A stretch of DNA of 64,000 bases from Hyphomonadaceae bacterium (GTDB lineage: Bacteria > Pseudomonadota > Alphaproteobacteria > Caulobacterales > Hyphomonadaceae). Each line of letters begins with the position of its first letter. Within the stretch, counting starts at the first letter, position 1. Where the stretch lies: contig JADKDU010000001.1 in assembly GCA_016714495.1 (NCBI GenBank), forward strand, positions 1-64,000, in the 5' to 3' direction. Positions 8,271 through 15,800 of this stretch are shown one piece after another. The position numbers were made by a program, and so were the translations under genes. Under the pieces are notes generated by a model. That model made no database searches, had not been told where the DNA came from, and was given only the letters and a program-made list of their open reading frames with translations.

Positions 8271-8564
8271 GTGAGACATCCAGACCTGGCCTCCGATGCC
8301 AAAATAACCGAACGCCGAAAGACGCGCCGCGAGCCCGGGCGCGAGGCGTCGGGCCATTGGCGCAATCGCTGGCAAGTGCCGAAGCGCTACGAATCACTTG
8401 CGCACGAGCAGGGCGCCCTGCCGCTCGGCGACGGCTCATGGCTCGGCTACCGCCGCTTCGCCACCGAGAAGGAAGCCGAAGAGCACGCCCGGAAATACGT
8501 CGCCTACAACCTGACGAATTTTGGCATCCGCTATCTCGGGACAGAATTCTTCCCAGAGTACTGA
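8271..8564 (+). CDS. Hypothetical protein
   Basis: A frame of about 97 residues from a GTG at 8271, preceded by an AGGGGCGG ribosome-binding-like sequence. The frame is open back into tRNA-Asn, but that part cannot be coding. The protein is basic at the N-terminus (ERRKTRREPGRE). It has a conserved-looking C-terminal half, YESLAHEQGALPLGDGSWLGYRR then FATEKEAEEHARKYV, that ends YLGTEFFPEY. There is no membrane segment, and I do not recognise the family. A strong terminator hairpin follows 24 bases after the stop, which supports a transcribed gene. Confidence 0.6.
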   Translation: MRHPDLASDAKITERRKTRREPGREASGHWRNRWQVPKRYESLAHEQGALPLGDGSWLGYRRFATEKEAEEHARKYVAYNLTNFGIRYLGTEFFPEY

Positions 8565-8588
8565 GAACGTCCAAGACACTAGCAAAAA

Positions 8589-8610
8589 CCCCGCCGATCG
8601 CCCGGCGGGG
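8589..8610. terminator. Bidirectional rho-independent terminator
   Basis: Hairpin CCCCGCCG-ATCGCC-CGGCGGGG, flanked by A5 on the left and TTCTGCATTT on the right, so it can serve both the rightward small gene (ends 8564) and the leftward cytochrome-type gene (ends 8636). Confidence 0.75.
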
Positions 8611-8635
8611 TTCTGCATTTCAGATCAGCACAAGC

Positions 8636-10657
8636 CTAGTGATGCTCACCCTGCTGGGTCATCTCCGTCGTAGCCGCGTCCGTTTTCGGCGCAGCCAGCT
8701 GACCGCTGGCGCGCATCTTCTGCATCATCTGCATCGCTGTCGCCATCTCGGTCTTGTTGAGCGAGCCGTCCTTGTCGGCGTCGACCATCGGCAGGAATTT
8801 CACGACTGACTTGAAGCGCGGATCGTTGCGGAATTCCGCCGCCGTCAGCTGGCCGTCGATATTGTCATCCAGCGCGCCAAACAGGACATTCCCCTGCAAC
8901 TCCTGGAACCACTCGTCGTGGCGGTTATTTGCCGTCTCGTCCTTGAAGCGGAAGCGCGCGAAGGTAAACAGCATCTCTTCCGACGTCTGCTCGCCGAACG
9001 TCACATGCTTCTTCGGATCCGGGTTCGATTTGTTGAGGTCCGAATTGTCGTACACGTAGTCCGCGATCAGCAGCGAACCCTTCGGAACCTCAAGCAGCTT
9101 ATCGAAGTGGAATTCGCGCTGCCATGAGAAGTCATAGCGCGGTTGGTTCAGAAGCACCTTCTCCGAACCGTCCGGATAGCGGATGCGAAGCTTGGTGGAA
9201 TAGCAGCGCGAATGGCAGTGCGGCTGCACGCCGAAAATCTGCGCATCATGCGGGAACTCAAGATACGCCGTTTCCGGATGCCGCTCCTCGCCCGCAGGAA
9301 TCTCGATCGAGAAATCCGTGATGCTGGCTTGGCGGAGAATGTATTTGGGCTCTTCCTTGTGGAAGTAATACCCGACTTCCATCTTGTCGGTCACCGGCTT
9401 GCCAACAGGCGTGTAGTGCATCTGGTAGGCGAACGAACCGCCCGGCGGGATGTACACGCCCGTTTCCGCAGGCGTCAGGTTGGGCGCTGAGCCCGGACCA
9501 TAACCGCCGAGTGCGACGTTCCACGAGAAGCCACGGCCGTTCGGATCCACTTTCGGGATCCAGCCGGCGAGTGCGTGGTGCACAGCCGGCGTCGCGTTCG
9601 CGTAGGCCGTCGCTCGCAACCATTTGCCCTCGGTGAAAGCGTTGGCGATCGACCGGTCCTGATATTCAACGATGCCGCTCGCAGGCACATCGAAGGCAGG
9701 CACCTGCAGAACAAGGTCAGGCTCACCAAGCGGCCATTTCGGCGCCGGCTTGGCTGCGCTCGGCAGCGGATCAACGCCGCTTCCCCGCGGCGCGCCGGCT
9801 TCGATCCAGTTCACCAACGTCTTGATCTGCGCGTCGGTTGGACGCATGTCGTCGGTCAGCGCGGCGCCGTGGCGATCCGAATGATAGGGAGGCATGCGCT
9901 TGGTGCGCAACGCCTCGCGGATCATCGGCGCCATCGCTTTCACGACGTCATACTTATCCATTGCGAACGGCGCCATGCCGCCCTGCGTGTGACAGGCGAC
10001 GCACTTGTCGGCCAGAACAGGCGCGACTTCGGTCGCGTAAGAAATGTTGGTAAAGGTCGCCACCTTGGCGCGATCGGGGAAGTCGATTGCCGAGCCCTTG
10101 ACCGACGCTTCGGTCACGGCCGGCGCCTTGCCGCTGATCACGGCGTTCAACGCGGCTGTCAGATTGGCGTTCGCATCCTTCTTGTCGGCGAACGAGTCGT
10201 CGATGGGACCATGATAAGCCACGGTCCATGATTTCGGATTGATGACAAAGACTTCGCCCGTCTGCGTTACGCCCAGCGAACGCCCAACCAGCTGGAGTTC
10301 ATCGGCAAGGATGGGAAGCGCAGCCGAGCCGGGCGCGCCATCAAACGTCCCGCGCTTCGAGGTCATGCTGGAGTCGAGCATCATGAAATGGACGTTCTTG
10401 CCCGTGAAGCTCTCCTGCACCTTGGCCAACGCGACCTTGGCGCGATCGGAGACCGCATCGCCCTGGGCGGCGGTGACGATCACCACGGCGGCCTTTTCCT
10501 TGAAGTAGTAGAGTTCGTGACCCATGCCGGTCTGGTCGGCCAGCATGAAGTTGTCGACCCGCGTTCCCGCCAGCGACGCTTTCGATGGAATGGGCGACGG
10601 CGCAGCCGCGGCGACCAGCGCCATCACAGATGGCGGCTCCTGCGAGCCCGAACGCAA
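8636..10657 (-). CDS. Exported redoxin-cytochrome c-copper monooxygenase-like multidomain protein with EF-hand tail
   Basis: A protein of about 670 residues. The order of domains is a thioredoxin/redoxin-like region (TRVDNFMLADQTGMGHELYYF... to GEVFVINP, ~30-165), a haem c site CVACH (~220), a region resembling the copper type II ascorbate-dependent monooxygenase fold (AVHHALAG, FPHDAQIFGVQPHCHSRCYS), and C-terminal EF-hand-like loops (DDNIDGQLTAAEF, DADKDGSLNKTEM). Such proteins act in the periplasm. The frame given starts at a TTG at 10657, but a proper signal peptide (MKRSHKLGLFAFGLAGAA) lies in the adjacent frame from the ATG at 10685. An indel near 10625-10650 therefore probably splits start from body. 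Substrate unknown; the oxygenase call rests on His patterns only. Confidence 0.8.
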   Translation of the reverse strand: MRSGSQEPPSVMALVAAAAPSPIPSKASLAGTRVDNFMLADQTGMGHELYYFKEKAAVVIVTAAQGDAVSDRAKVALAKVQESFTGKNVHFMMLDSSMTSKRGTFDGAPGSAALPILADELQLVGRSLGVTQTGEVFVINPKSWTVAYHGPIDDSFADKKDANANLTAALNAVISGKAPAVTEASVKGSAIDFPDRAKVATFTNISYATEVAPVLADKCVACHTQGGMAPFAMDKYDVVKAMAPMIREALRTKRMPPYHSDRHGAALTDDMRPTDAQIKTLVNWIEAGAPRGSGVDPLPSAAKPAPKWPLGEPDLVLQVPAFDVPASGIVEYQDRSIANAFTEGKWLRATAYANATPAVHHALAGWIPKVDPNGRGFSWNVALGGYGPGSAPNLTPAETGVYIPPGGSFAYQMHYTPVGKPVTDKMEVGYYFHKEEPKYILRQASITDFSIEIPAGEERHPETAYLEFPHDAQIFGVQPHCHSRCYSTKLRIRYPDGSEKVLLNQPRYDFSWQREFHFDKLLEVPKGSLLIADYVYDNSDLNKSNPDPKKHVTFGEQTSEEMLFTFARFRFKDETANNRHDEWFQELQGNVLFGALDDNIDGQLTAAEFRNDPRFKSVVKFLPMVDADKDGSLNKTEMATAMQMMQKMRASGQLAAPKTDAATTEMTQQGEHH

Positions 10658-10809
10658 ACAGGCCGAGCTTATGCGAACGCTTCATCAGTCTCTCCCGGGG
10701 GCTGCGCTTTTCTAAGGCGACGCAGATATGGCCTGAGGATGACCTCAGCTGCCGCAAGGGGCAACGGGGGCGCCGCCACGGCGCCTGTCGCCTAATGACA
10801 TGTAATTTG

Positions 10810-11628
10810 TCACGTTGCCGGGAGTAGCGCCCTGCTAGCGCAGTCCGAATCCCGCCGACTCGAAAACGCCGGCCGCTTGCACTGATCTAAGATAATCGAG
10901 GAACCCTGACGCCGCGCCCTTGCCGGCCATGATCGCCGCTGGATATGTAATCGGCGTGTGGCTATCCGCCGGAATGTCCCCGCGACGCTCACCGCCCCGC
11001 CGGCCGCCTTCGCATCCGTCGCATAGACGATCCCGGCCGCAGCTTCGCCCGCTTCCACGAAGCGCAGCGCCGATCGCACATTCTCCGCCCGTACGACCGA
11101 CGTTTCCACGGGGCTCCAGGCGCCTAGCTTCTCCAGCGCCTCTTTTCCATATTTGCCCGCCGGCACGCTGTCCGGATTGGCCATGGCCAGCTTCCCGCCC
11201 TTCAGCGCGCCCGCGAGGTCCATCCCCGCTTTCAGCTCGATCGCGATCGGCTTATCCCACGGCGCAACCAGCACCAGCGTATTGGTCAGCAGCGTCTTCC
11301 GACTCGCCGCCTCGATCAGAGACTTGTCCGCGAGGTAGTCCATCCACGCCTCATCGGCAGAGAGGAACAAATCTGCCCCCGCGCCCTGCTCGATCTGCCG
11401 CGCCAGCTCCGAACTCGCAGCGAAATTGAATACCGGCGCCAGATGCCCCTCCGCCGCATAGAGTTCCCCGATCTGCTTCATGACATCGGTCAGGCTTGAC
11501 GCCGCAAATACCGTCACCGCCGCTTCGGGCGCGGCGGTCTTTGCAGTCTTTGGAGCCGCCGCTGGTCCGCACGACGCGATGAGCGTCGCGGCGAGAGCCA
11601 TTGCCGCCAGTCGCAACATCATCAGCAT
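10810..11628 (-). CDS. modA: Molybdate ABC transporter, substrate-binding lipoprotein
   Basis: Periplasmic molybdate-binding protein. The N-terminus MLMMLRLAAMALAATLIASC is a lipoprotein signal with a lipobox Cys. VTVFAASSLTDVMKQIG, FNFAASSELARQIEQGA and ADLFLSADEAWMDYL are the standard ModA ligand-loop signatures. After AGGAVSVAGTF the written frame loses sense. One missing base near 10976 would restore the normal ending PADSHTPITYPAAI ... FLDYLRSVQAAGVF, with a stop at 10835-10837, so the natural gene is 10835-11628. It follows modC by 10 bases and is the last gene of a modB-modC-modA operon, an unusual order. Confidence 0.93.
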   Translation of the reverse strand: MLMMLRLAAMALAATLIASCGPAAAPKTAKTAAPEAAVTVFAASSLTDVMKQIGELYAAEGHLAPVFNFAASSELARQIEQGAGADLFLSADEAWMDYLADKSLIEAASRKTLLTNTLVLVAPWDKPIAIELKAGMDLAGALKGGKLAMANPDSVPAGKYGKEALEKLGAWSPVETSVVRAENVRSALRFVEAGEAAAGIVYATDAKAAGGAVSVAGTFRRIATRRLHIQRRSWPARARRQGSSIILDQCKRPAFSSRRDSDCASRALLPAT

Positions 11629-11638
11629 CGGGAATCCC

Positions 11639-12640
11639 CTAGAGCGCGTGTGATTTCACCACCGCCCAGGCCGTCGCGCCTTCATCCAGTTGGAGGTCCG
11701 CAAGCGCCTCGGGCGTTATACGCGCTGAAATATAGCCGGCTTCCGTGGCGAGGGAAACCAGCACCGCCCCATCTATCTCACGCACGATCGAAGCGATCGT
11801 GCCCCGCCACACATTCCGCGCCGAAATCCCGCGTGGCTCTTCCGCCGCCAGCAGCACGCTGTCTGCGCGGATCCACACGCCGCCGCCGCCATGCCCGCCC
11901 GCAACCGCCCCGGCATCCACCCGCGCGCCAAGATCGCGCCGATCCAGCAACGCCGCAAACTCAGCCCGCCGCATCACATCCGACGCCGCGCCATGCCCGA
12001 CGACGCGCCCCGCCGTCACGGCGACTACATTATCCGCCACCTCCGCGACTTCATCCACCTGATGCGTCACGATCATCATCGGCAATGACTGCTCGCGCGA
12101 CAGCTCGCGCAGCAAGGTCAAAAAGGCCCGCCGCCGCCGCCCGTCGAGCGCGGCGAACGGCTCGTCCAGCAGCAACAGCTCTGGCGCCGAGACAATGGCC
12201 CGCGCCAGCGCCACCCGGCTGCGTTCGCCGCCCGACAAATTCCGCACCGGCCGGTCCAACAATTCCTCGATCTCCAGCCGCCGCGCGATCTCCACAACGA
12301 TCGGCGCATTGCGCGCCGCCGGGCGCCGCCGCTCGGCATATTCGATGTTGCCGCGCACCGTCCGATGCGGAAACAGCCGCGCATCCTGGAACACCAGCCC
12401 GATGCCGCGCGCATGCGCTGCAATGCGCGACCTCGCGCCTGCATCCTCCAGCACGCGCCCGTTGAATTCGACGCGCCCTGTCTCGAGCCTGTGCAATCCC
12501 GCAATCGACGACAGCAACATCGACTTGCCGGCGCCCGACGGCCCGAACACCACAGTCACGCCATCCGTTGGCGTCTCGAAATCCGCCGACAGGCGAAACG
12601 CGCCGCGCCGGACGACAGCTTCTCTCAGCTTCAGGCTCAT
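11639..12640 (-). CDS. modC: Molybdate ABC transporter, ATP-binding protein
   Basis: Cytoplasmic ATPase of the molybdate importer, 333 residues. Walker A is FGPSGAGKS, the Q-loop is VFQDARLFPH, the ABC signature is NLSGGERSR, Walker B is LLLLDEPFAALD, and the switch His is in IVTHQVDEV. The C-terminal ~130 residues hold a TOBE/Mop-like domain (SARNVWRGTIASIVREIDGA), the usual molybdate-sensing tail of ModC. The start overlaps the modB stop by 4 bases, so the two are translationally coupled. Confidence 0.95.
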   Translation of the reverse strand: MSLKLREAVVRRGAFRLSADFETPTDGVTVVFGPSGAGKSMLLSSIAGLHRLETGRVEFNGRVLEDAGARSRIAAHARGIGLVFQDARLFPHRTVRGNIEYAERRRPAARNAPIVVEIARRLEIEELLDRPVRNLSGGERSRVALARAIVSAPELLLLDEPFAALDGRRRRAFLTLLRELSREQSLPMMIVTHQVDEVAEVADNVVAVTAGRVVGHGAASDVMRRAEFAALLDRRDLGARVDAGAVAGGHGGGGVWIRADSVLLAAEEPRGISARNVWRGTIASIVREIDGAVLVSLATEAGYISARITPEALADLQLDEGATAWAVVKSHAL

Positions 12641-13323
12641 GCTTCAAGCCTCCGCCGCGCCCAGTGCTGCAGCAGCTCCGCCAGCACCAGCCCGGTCACC
12701 GCCGCGGTCATCGAGATCGCGGCCAGCCGCAGCGCCGTCTCCTCGCCATTGGGGACCTGCAGCGCCGAATAGATCGCCAGCGGCAACGTCTGCGTCTGAC
12801 CTTCAACGTTGGAGGCAAACGTGATCACCGCGCCGAACTCACCCAGCCCCGCCGCAAACGCCGTCACAGCGCCTGCCAGCACGCCCGGCCACGCCAGCGG
12901 CAGCGCCATCGACCAGAACCGGTCCCAAGGCCCCGCACGCAAAACGGCTGCGGCTTCGAACAAGCCGCGATCTGTCGCCTCGAACGACAATCTTATCGCC
13001 CGCACCATCAACGGAAACGCCATCACCGCCGTCGCCAGCGCTGCGCCCTCCGCCGTGAAGGCCAGCTGGATTCCAAACGCATCCCGCAACCAAGACCCAA
13101 CCGGCCCGCGCACGCCGAACAGCAGCAGCAGGAAATAACCCACCAGTACAGGCGGCAACACCAGCGGCAGGTGCGCCACTGCATCGACGATCCACTTGCC
13201 CGGGAACTTCGGCCGCGACAGCGCCCATGCGAATGCGATCGCCACCGGCAAGGAAAACAGCACGGCGCGCCCAGCCACGCCGAGGCTGGTCGCCAGTATC
13301 TGCATTTCCTCGGCCGTCAGCAT
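12637..13323 (-). CDS. modB: Molybdate ABC transporter, permease
   Basis: Inner-membrane permease of 228 residues with several hydrophobic helices. It carries the permease EAA-type loop in ATDRGLFEAAAVLRAGPWDRFWSMALPLAWPG and ends in the typical GEFGAVITFASNVEGQTQTLPLAIYSALQ of ModB. It is the first gene of the leftward modBCA operon, starting 119 bases from the divergent rlmD. No ModE-type operator is evident to me in that gap. Confidence 0.95.
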   Translation of the reverse strand: MLTAEEMQILATSLGVAGRAVLFSLPVAIAFAWALSRPKFPGKWIVDAVAHLPLVLPPVLVGYFLLLLFGVRGPVGSWLRDAFGIQLAFTAEGAALATAVMAFPLMVRAIRLSFEATDRGLFEAAAVLRAGPWDRFWSMALPLAWPGVLAGAVTAFAAGLGEFGAVITFASNVEGQTQTLPLAIYSALQVPNGEETALRLAAISMTAAVTGLVLAELLQHWARRRLEA

Positions 13324-13442
13324 GGCGGCACCATGTCGTGCGCCTCCCTGTGGCTCAAGGCCGTTATTGTCGCGAAAAGGTTACGATTTCTCGCGGCAGG
13401 CGAAGGCTGGCGTTCGGCGGCGGAACCTGCTTCAAGCCACTC

Positions 13443-14684
13443 ATGTCCGCTGGCCCCGTCACCCTCACCATCGAGCGTCTCGGCGCGCAGGGCGACGGCA
13501 TCGCCACGCATGATGGCAGGCAGGTGTTCGCGCCACTCACCCTGCCCGGCGAAACGATCACCGCCGAAATTGACCGCGACCGCGCCCGCGTCATCGACAT
13601 CATAACGCCCAGCCCCGACCGCGTTGGCCAGCGTTGCGCGCATTATGGTGAATGCGGCGGCTGCTCGCTCCAGCATCTCGCCGACGAACGCTATCTCGCC
13701 TTCAAGCGTGAGCAAGTCGTCACCGCGCTTTCCTTCCTGCACATCGATGCGCCCGTCGATCCCGTCATCGCAATCGCGCCTCGCTCGCGCCGCCGCGCTG
13801 TCTTCGGCGCTCATAGAGTCGGAAAAACAATCGCCATCGGCTTTCACAGCCGCCGCAGCCATCGCATCGTACCGATCACAGACTGCACCGTCGTCACGCC
13901 CGGCGTGCTCGCTCTGCTCCCGAAGCTTGAGCGCGTCGCCGCCGTCACAGCGCCGACCAAAGACGCGCTCATCATCAGCATCACCGAAACCATCACCGGC
14001 TTCGATGTCGCGCTAAACGGCGTCGCCAAAGGCTTCCCCGCCGACGCCCGCATCCGCGCCATCCAGGCCGCCGGCGAGATCGGCCTCGCGCGTCTCTCCA
14101 TCAATGGCGATGTCGCGATGGAACGGGCCGCCCCCACAATCCGCGCTGGCGCCGCGCACCTCACCCCGCCGCCAGGCGGGTTCCTGCAGGCTTGCGACGC
14201 CTCCGAAGCCGCCATGCTCGCCCTGGTGAAGGAAGCCGTCGGCGACTGCCGCAAGGTCGTTGACCTGTTCGCTGGCGCCGGCACCTTCTCTCTGCCGCTG
14301 GCCTCCACCGCCACCGTTCACGCCGTCGAAGGCGAAGGGGCCGCCCTCGCCGCGCTCGACCGCGCCGCGCGCAAGGCGCAGGGCCTCAAGCCCGTCACCG
14401 TCGAAAAGCGCGACCTCTTCCGCCAGCCACTCACGTGCGCCGACCTCAAACGCTTCGACGCCGCCGTCATCGACCCACCCCGCGCCGGCGCCGAAGCCCA
14501 GTCGCGTGAACTCGCCGCCTCATCCCTGAAGCGCGTGGCCATGGTTTCCTGCAACGCACAAACTTTCGCCCGCGACATCAAGATCATGCGCGAGGCGAAC
14601 TGGCGCATCGCCCGCATCTCTCCGATCGATCAGTTCCTCTGGTCACCCCACATCGAAATCGTGGCGCAGCTGCACCGGGGCTAG
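13443..14684 (+). CDS. rlmD: 23S rRNA (uracil-C5)-methyltransferase, RlmD/RumA family
   Basis: SAM-dependent methyltransferase that makes 5-methyluridine in 23S rRNA, 413 residues from the ATG at 13443. A TRAM domain opens the protein (VTLTIERLGAQGDGIA). Four cysteines for a 4Fe-4S cluster follow (CAHYGECGGCSLQ, and the Cys of ITDCTVV), then the SAM motif DLFAGAGTFSLPLA, the DPPRAGA motif and the nucleophile in VSCNAQTFARD. The frame is open upstream to 13227, but that region is antisense to modB. Which uridine it modifies (RlmC or RlmD type) cannot be read from the sequence. Confidence 0.9.
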   Translation: MSAGPVTLTIERLGAQGDGIATHDGRQVFAPLTLPGETITAEIDRDRARVIDIITPSPDRVGQRCAHYGECGGCSLQHLADERYLAFKREQVVTALSFLHIDAPVDPVIAIAPRSRRRAVFGAHRVGKTIAIGFHSRRSHRIVPITDCTVVTPGVLALLPKLERVAAVTAPTKDALIISITETITGFDVALNGVAKGFPADARIRAIQAAGEIGLARLSINGDVAMERAAPTIRAGAAHLTPPPGGFLQACDASEAAMLALVKEAVGDCRKVVDLFAGAGTFSLPLASTATVHAVEGEGAALAALDRAARKAQGLKPVTVEKRDLFRQPLTCADLKRFDAAVIDPPRAGAEAQSRELAASSLKRVAMVSCNAQTFARDIKIMREANWRIARISPIDQFLWSPHIEIVAQLHRG

Positions 14685-15211
14685 CGCCAACACCTCACTC
14701 CAAGCCACATCGCGCCATCTCCCCGCAACTCCGCGGAACCTAATCCCAGCCGCTAACCATCTTTCCCAACAGTCTCAACGCCCAAGCGCGAAAGCAGATG
14801 GTGGATCGAGCCTCGCTCATCCCCACCTCGTCCCACCCCGTGAGATATTGCCCATGTCGCCTCCGCATCAAGGCCAGTCGCGATCTTCTGCGGCGCGAGG
14901 GGCGATGCGATCGAGCGGTTGGGTCCTGCGCAATGCTGTGCCGCCGACGGCCTTGGCGATCCAAGAGGTCGAAAACCCTCCGTGATCCAGCTGGCGAGAA
15001 ACGATCGCTGGGGCGCGGGGAAACCGCATCCTTTTTCCATCGCTAGGGCCGCCTTGAAGCGACAGCCCATCAGCGGGGCATCCCCCGCGTCCCCGACCCT
15101 CCATCTGGGCCAGAGCCGAAGCATCCCAAGCGGTCAGCGCACCGGCTTGACCAAGAGATCATGCCGATAGGCGCCTCGACGGGGCGGAATGGGCCTGATA
15201 GGCGCCAGTGC
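14685..15211. other. Gene-poor interval of ~530 bases before mntP
   Basis: Frames on both strands are short, overlapping and without recognisable motifs. Two copies of GATAGGCGCC-type sequence (around 15164-15174 and 15197-15207), each containing the self-complementary GGCGCC, lie immediately before mntP. They could form a stem in the leader. I cannot match this to the yybP-ykoY manganese riboswitch that precedes mntP in some bacteria. Confidence 0.4.
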
Positions 15212-15787
15212 ATGTCGATCTCCCTCATCCTCCTCGCCCTCGGACTCGCCGCTGACGCCTTCGCCGTCGCTATCGGACAAGGGGCCGCGGTGCGCACCCA
15301 TCCCTGGCGCAGCGCTCTCACTGTCGGCGCAGCCTTTGGCGCCGCGCAGGCAATAGCGCCGCTGATCGGCTGGTCGCTGACCCTGGTGCTCGCCGGCCTC
15401 ATCGAAAGCGTCGATCACTGGGTCGCCTTCGTGCTGCTGGCTATCGTCGGGGCGAAAATGGTCTGGGAGGGTTTCAAGAAGGATCCGCCCGGCGAGGAAA
15501 GCGATCCGGGCAAGGAAAAGGTCGCCGGCGGCTGGACCCTGCTGATGCTCGCCGTCGCAACCAGCATCGATGCGGCCGCAGCCGGCATCACGCTGCCGAC
15601 CATCGGCGCGCCCATCCTGATCAGCGTCGTCGCCATCGGCCTAATCACCTTCGCCCTCTCGACCGCGGGCGTGATGATAGGCCGGGCCGGCGCCAAAGCG
15701 CTCGGCTCCCAGGCGGAAATCATCGGCGGGCTGATCCTGATCGTGATCGGCGCGAAAGTGCTGATCGACCACAAGGCCTTCGGCTGA
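15212..15787 (+). CDS. mntP: Manganese efflux pump MntP
   Basis: Inner-membrane Mn(II) exporter, 191 residues from the ATG at 15212 (MSISLILLALGLAADAFAVAIGQGAA). The two half-repeats characteristic of MntP are present: ALGLAADAFAVAIGQG in the first and LAVATSIDAAAAGITLP in the second. Each carries conserved Asp residues in a membrane helix, with six predicted helices overall and a charged cytoplasmic loop (FKKDPPGEESDPGKEK). The open frame extends to 15161, but MPIGASTGRNGPDRRQC is not membrane-like. hrpB starts 13 bases downstream, so the two may be co-transcribed. Confidence 0.92.
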   Translation: MSISLILLALGLAADAFAVAIGQGAAVRTHPWRSALTVGAAFGAAQAIAPLIGWSLTLVLAGLIESVDHWVAFVLLAIVGAKMVWEGFKKDPPGEESDPGKEKVAGGWTLLMLAVATSIDAAAAGITLPTIGAPILISVVAIGLITFALSTAGVMIGRAGAKALGSQAEIIGGLILIVIGAKVLIDHKAFG

Positions 15788-15800
15788 TACCTCCGGCGCG

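Noticed and set aside
15164..15211. Manganese riboswitch before mntP
   Set aside because: Only two GGCGCC-containing repeats; the conserved core of the yybP-ykoY class was not found.
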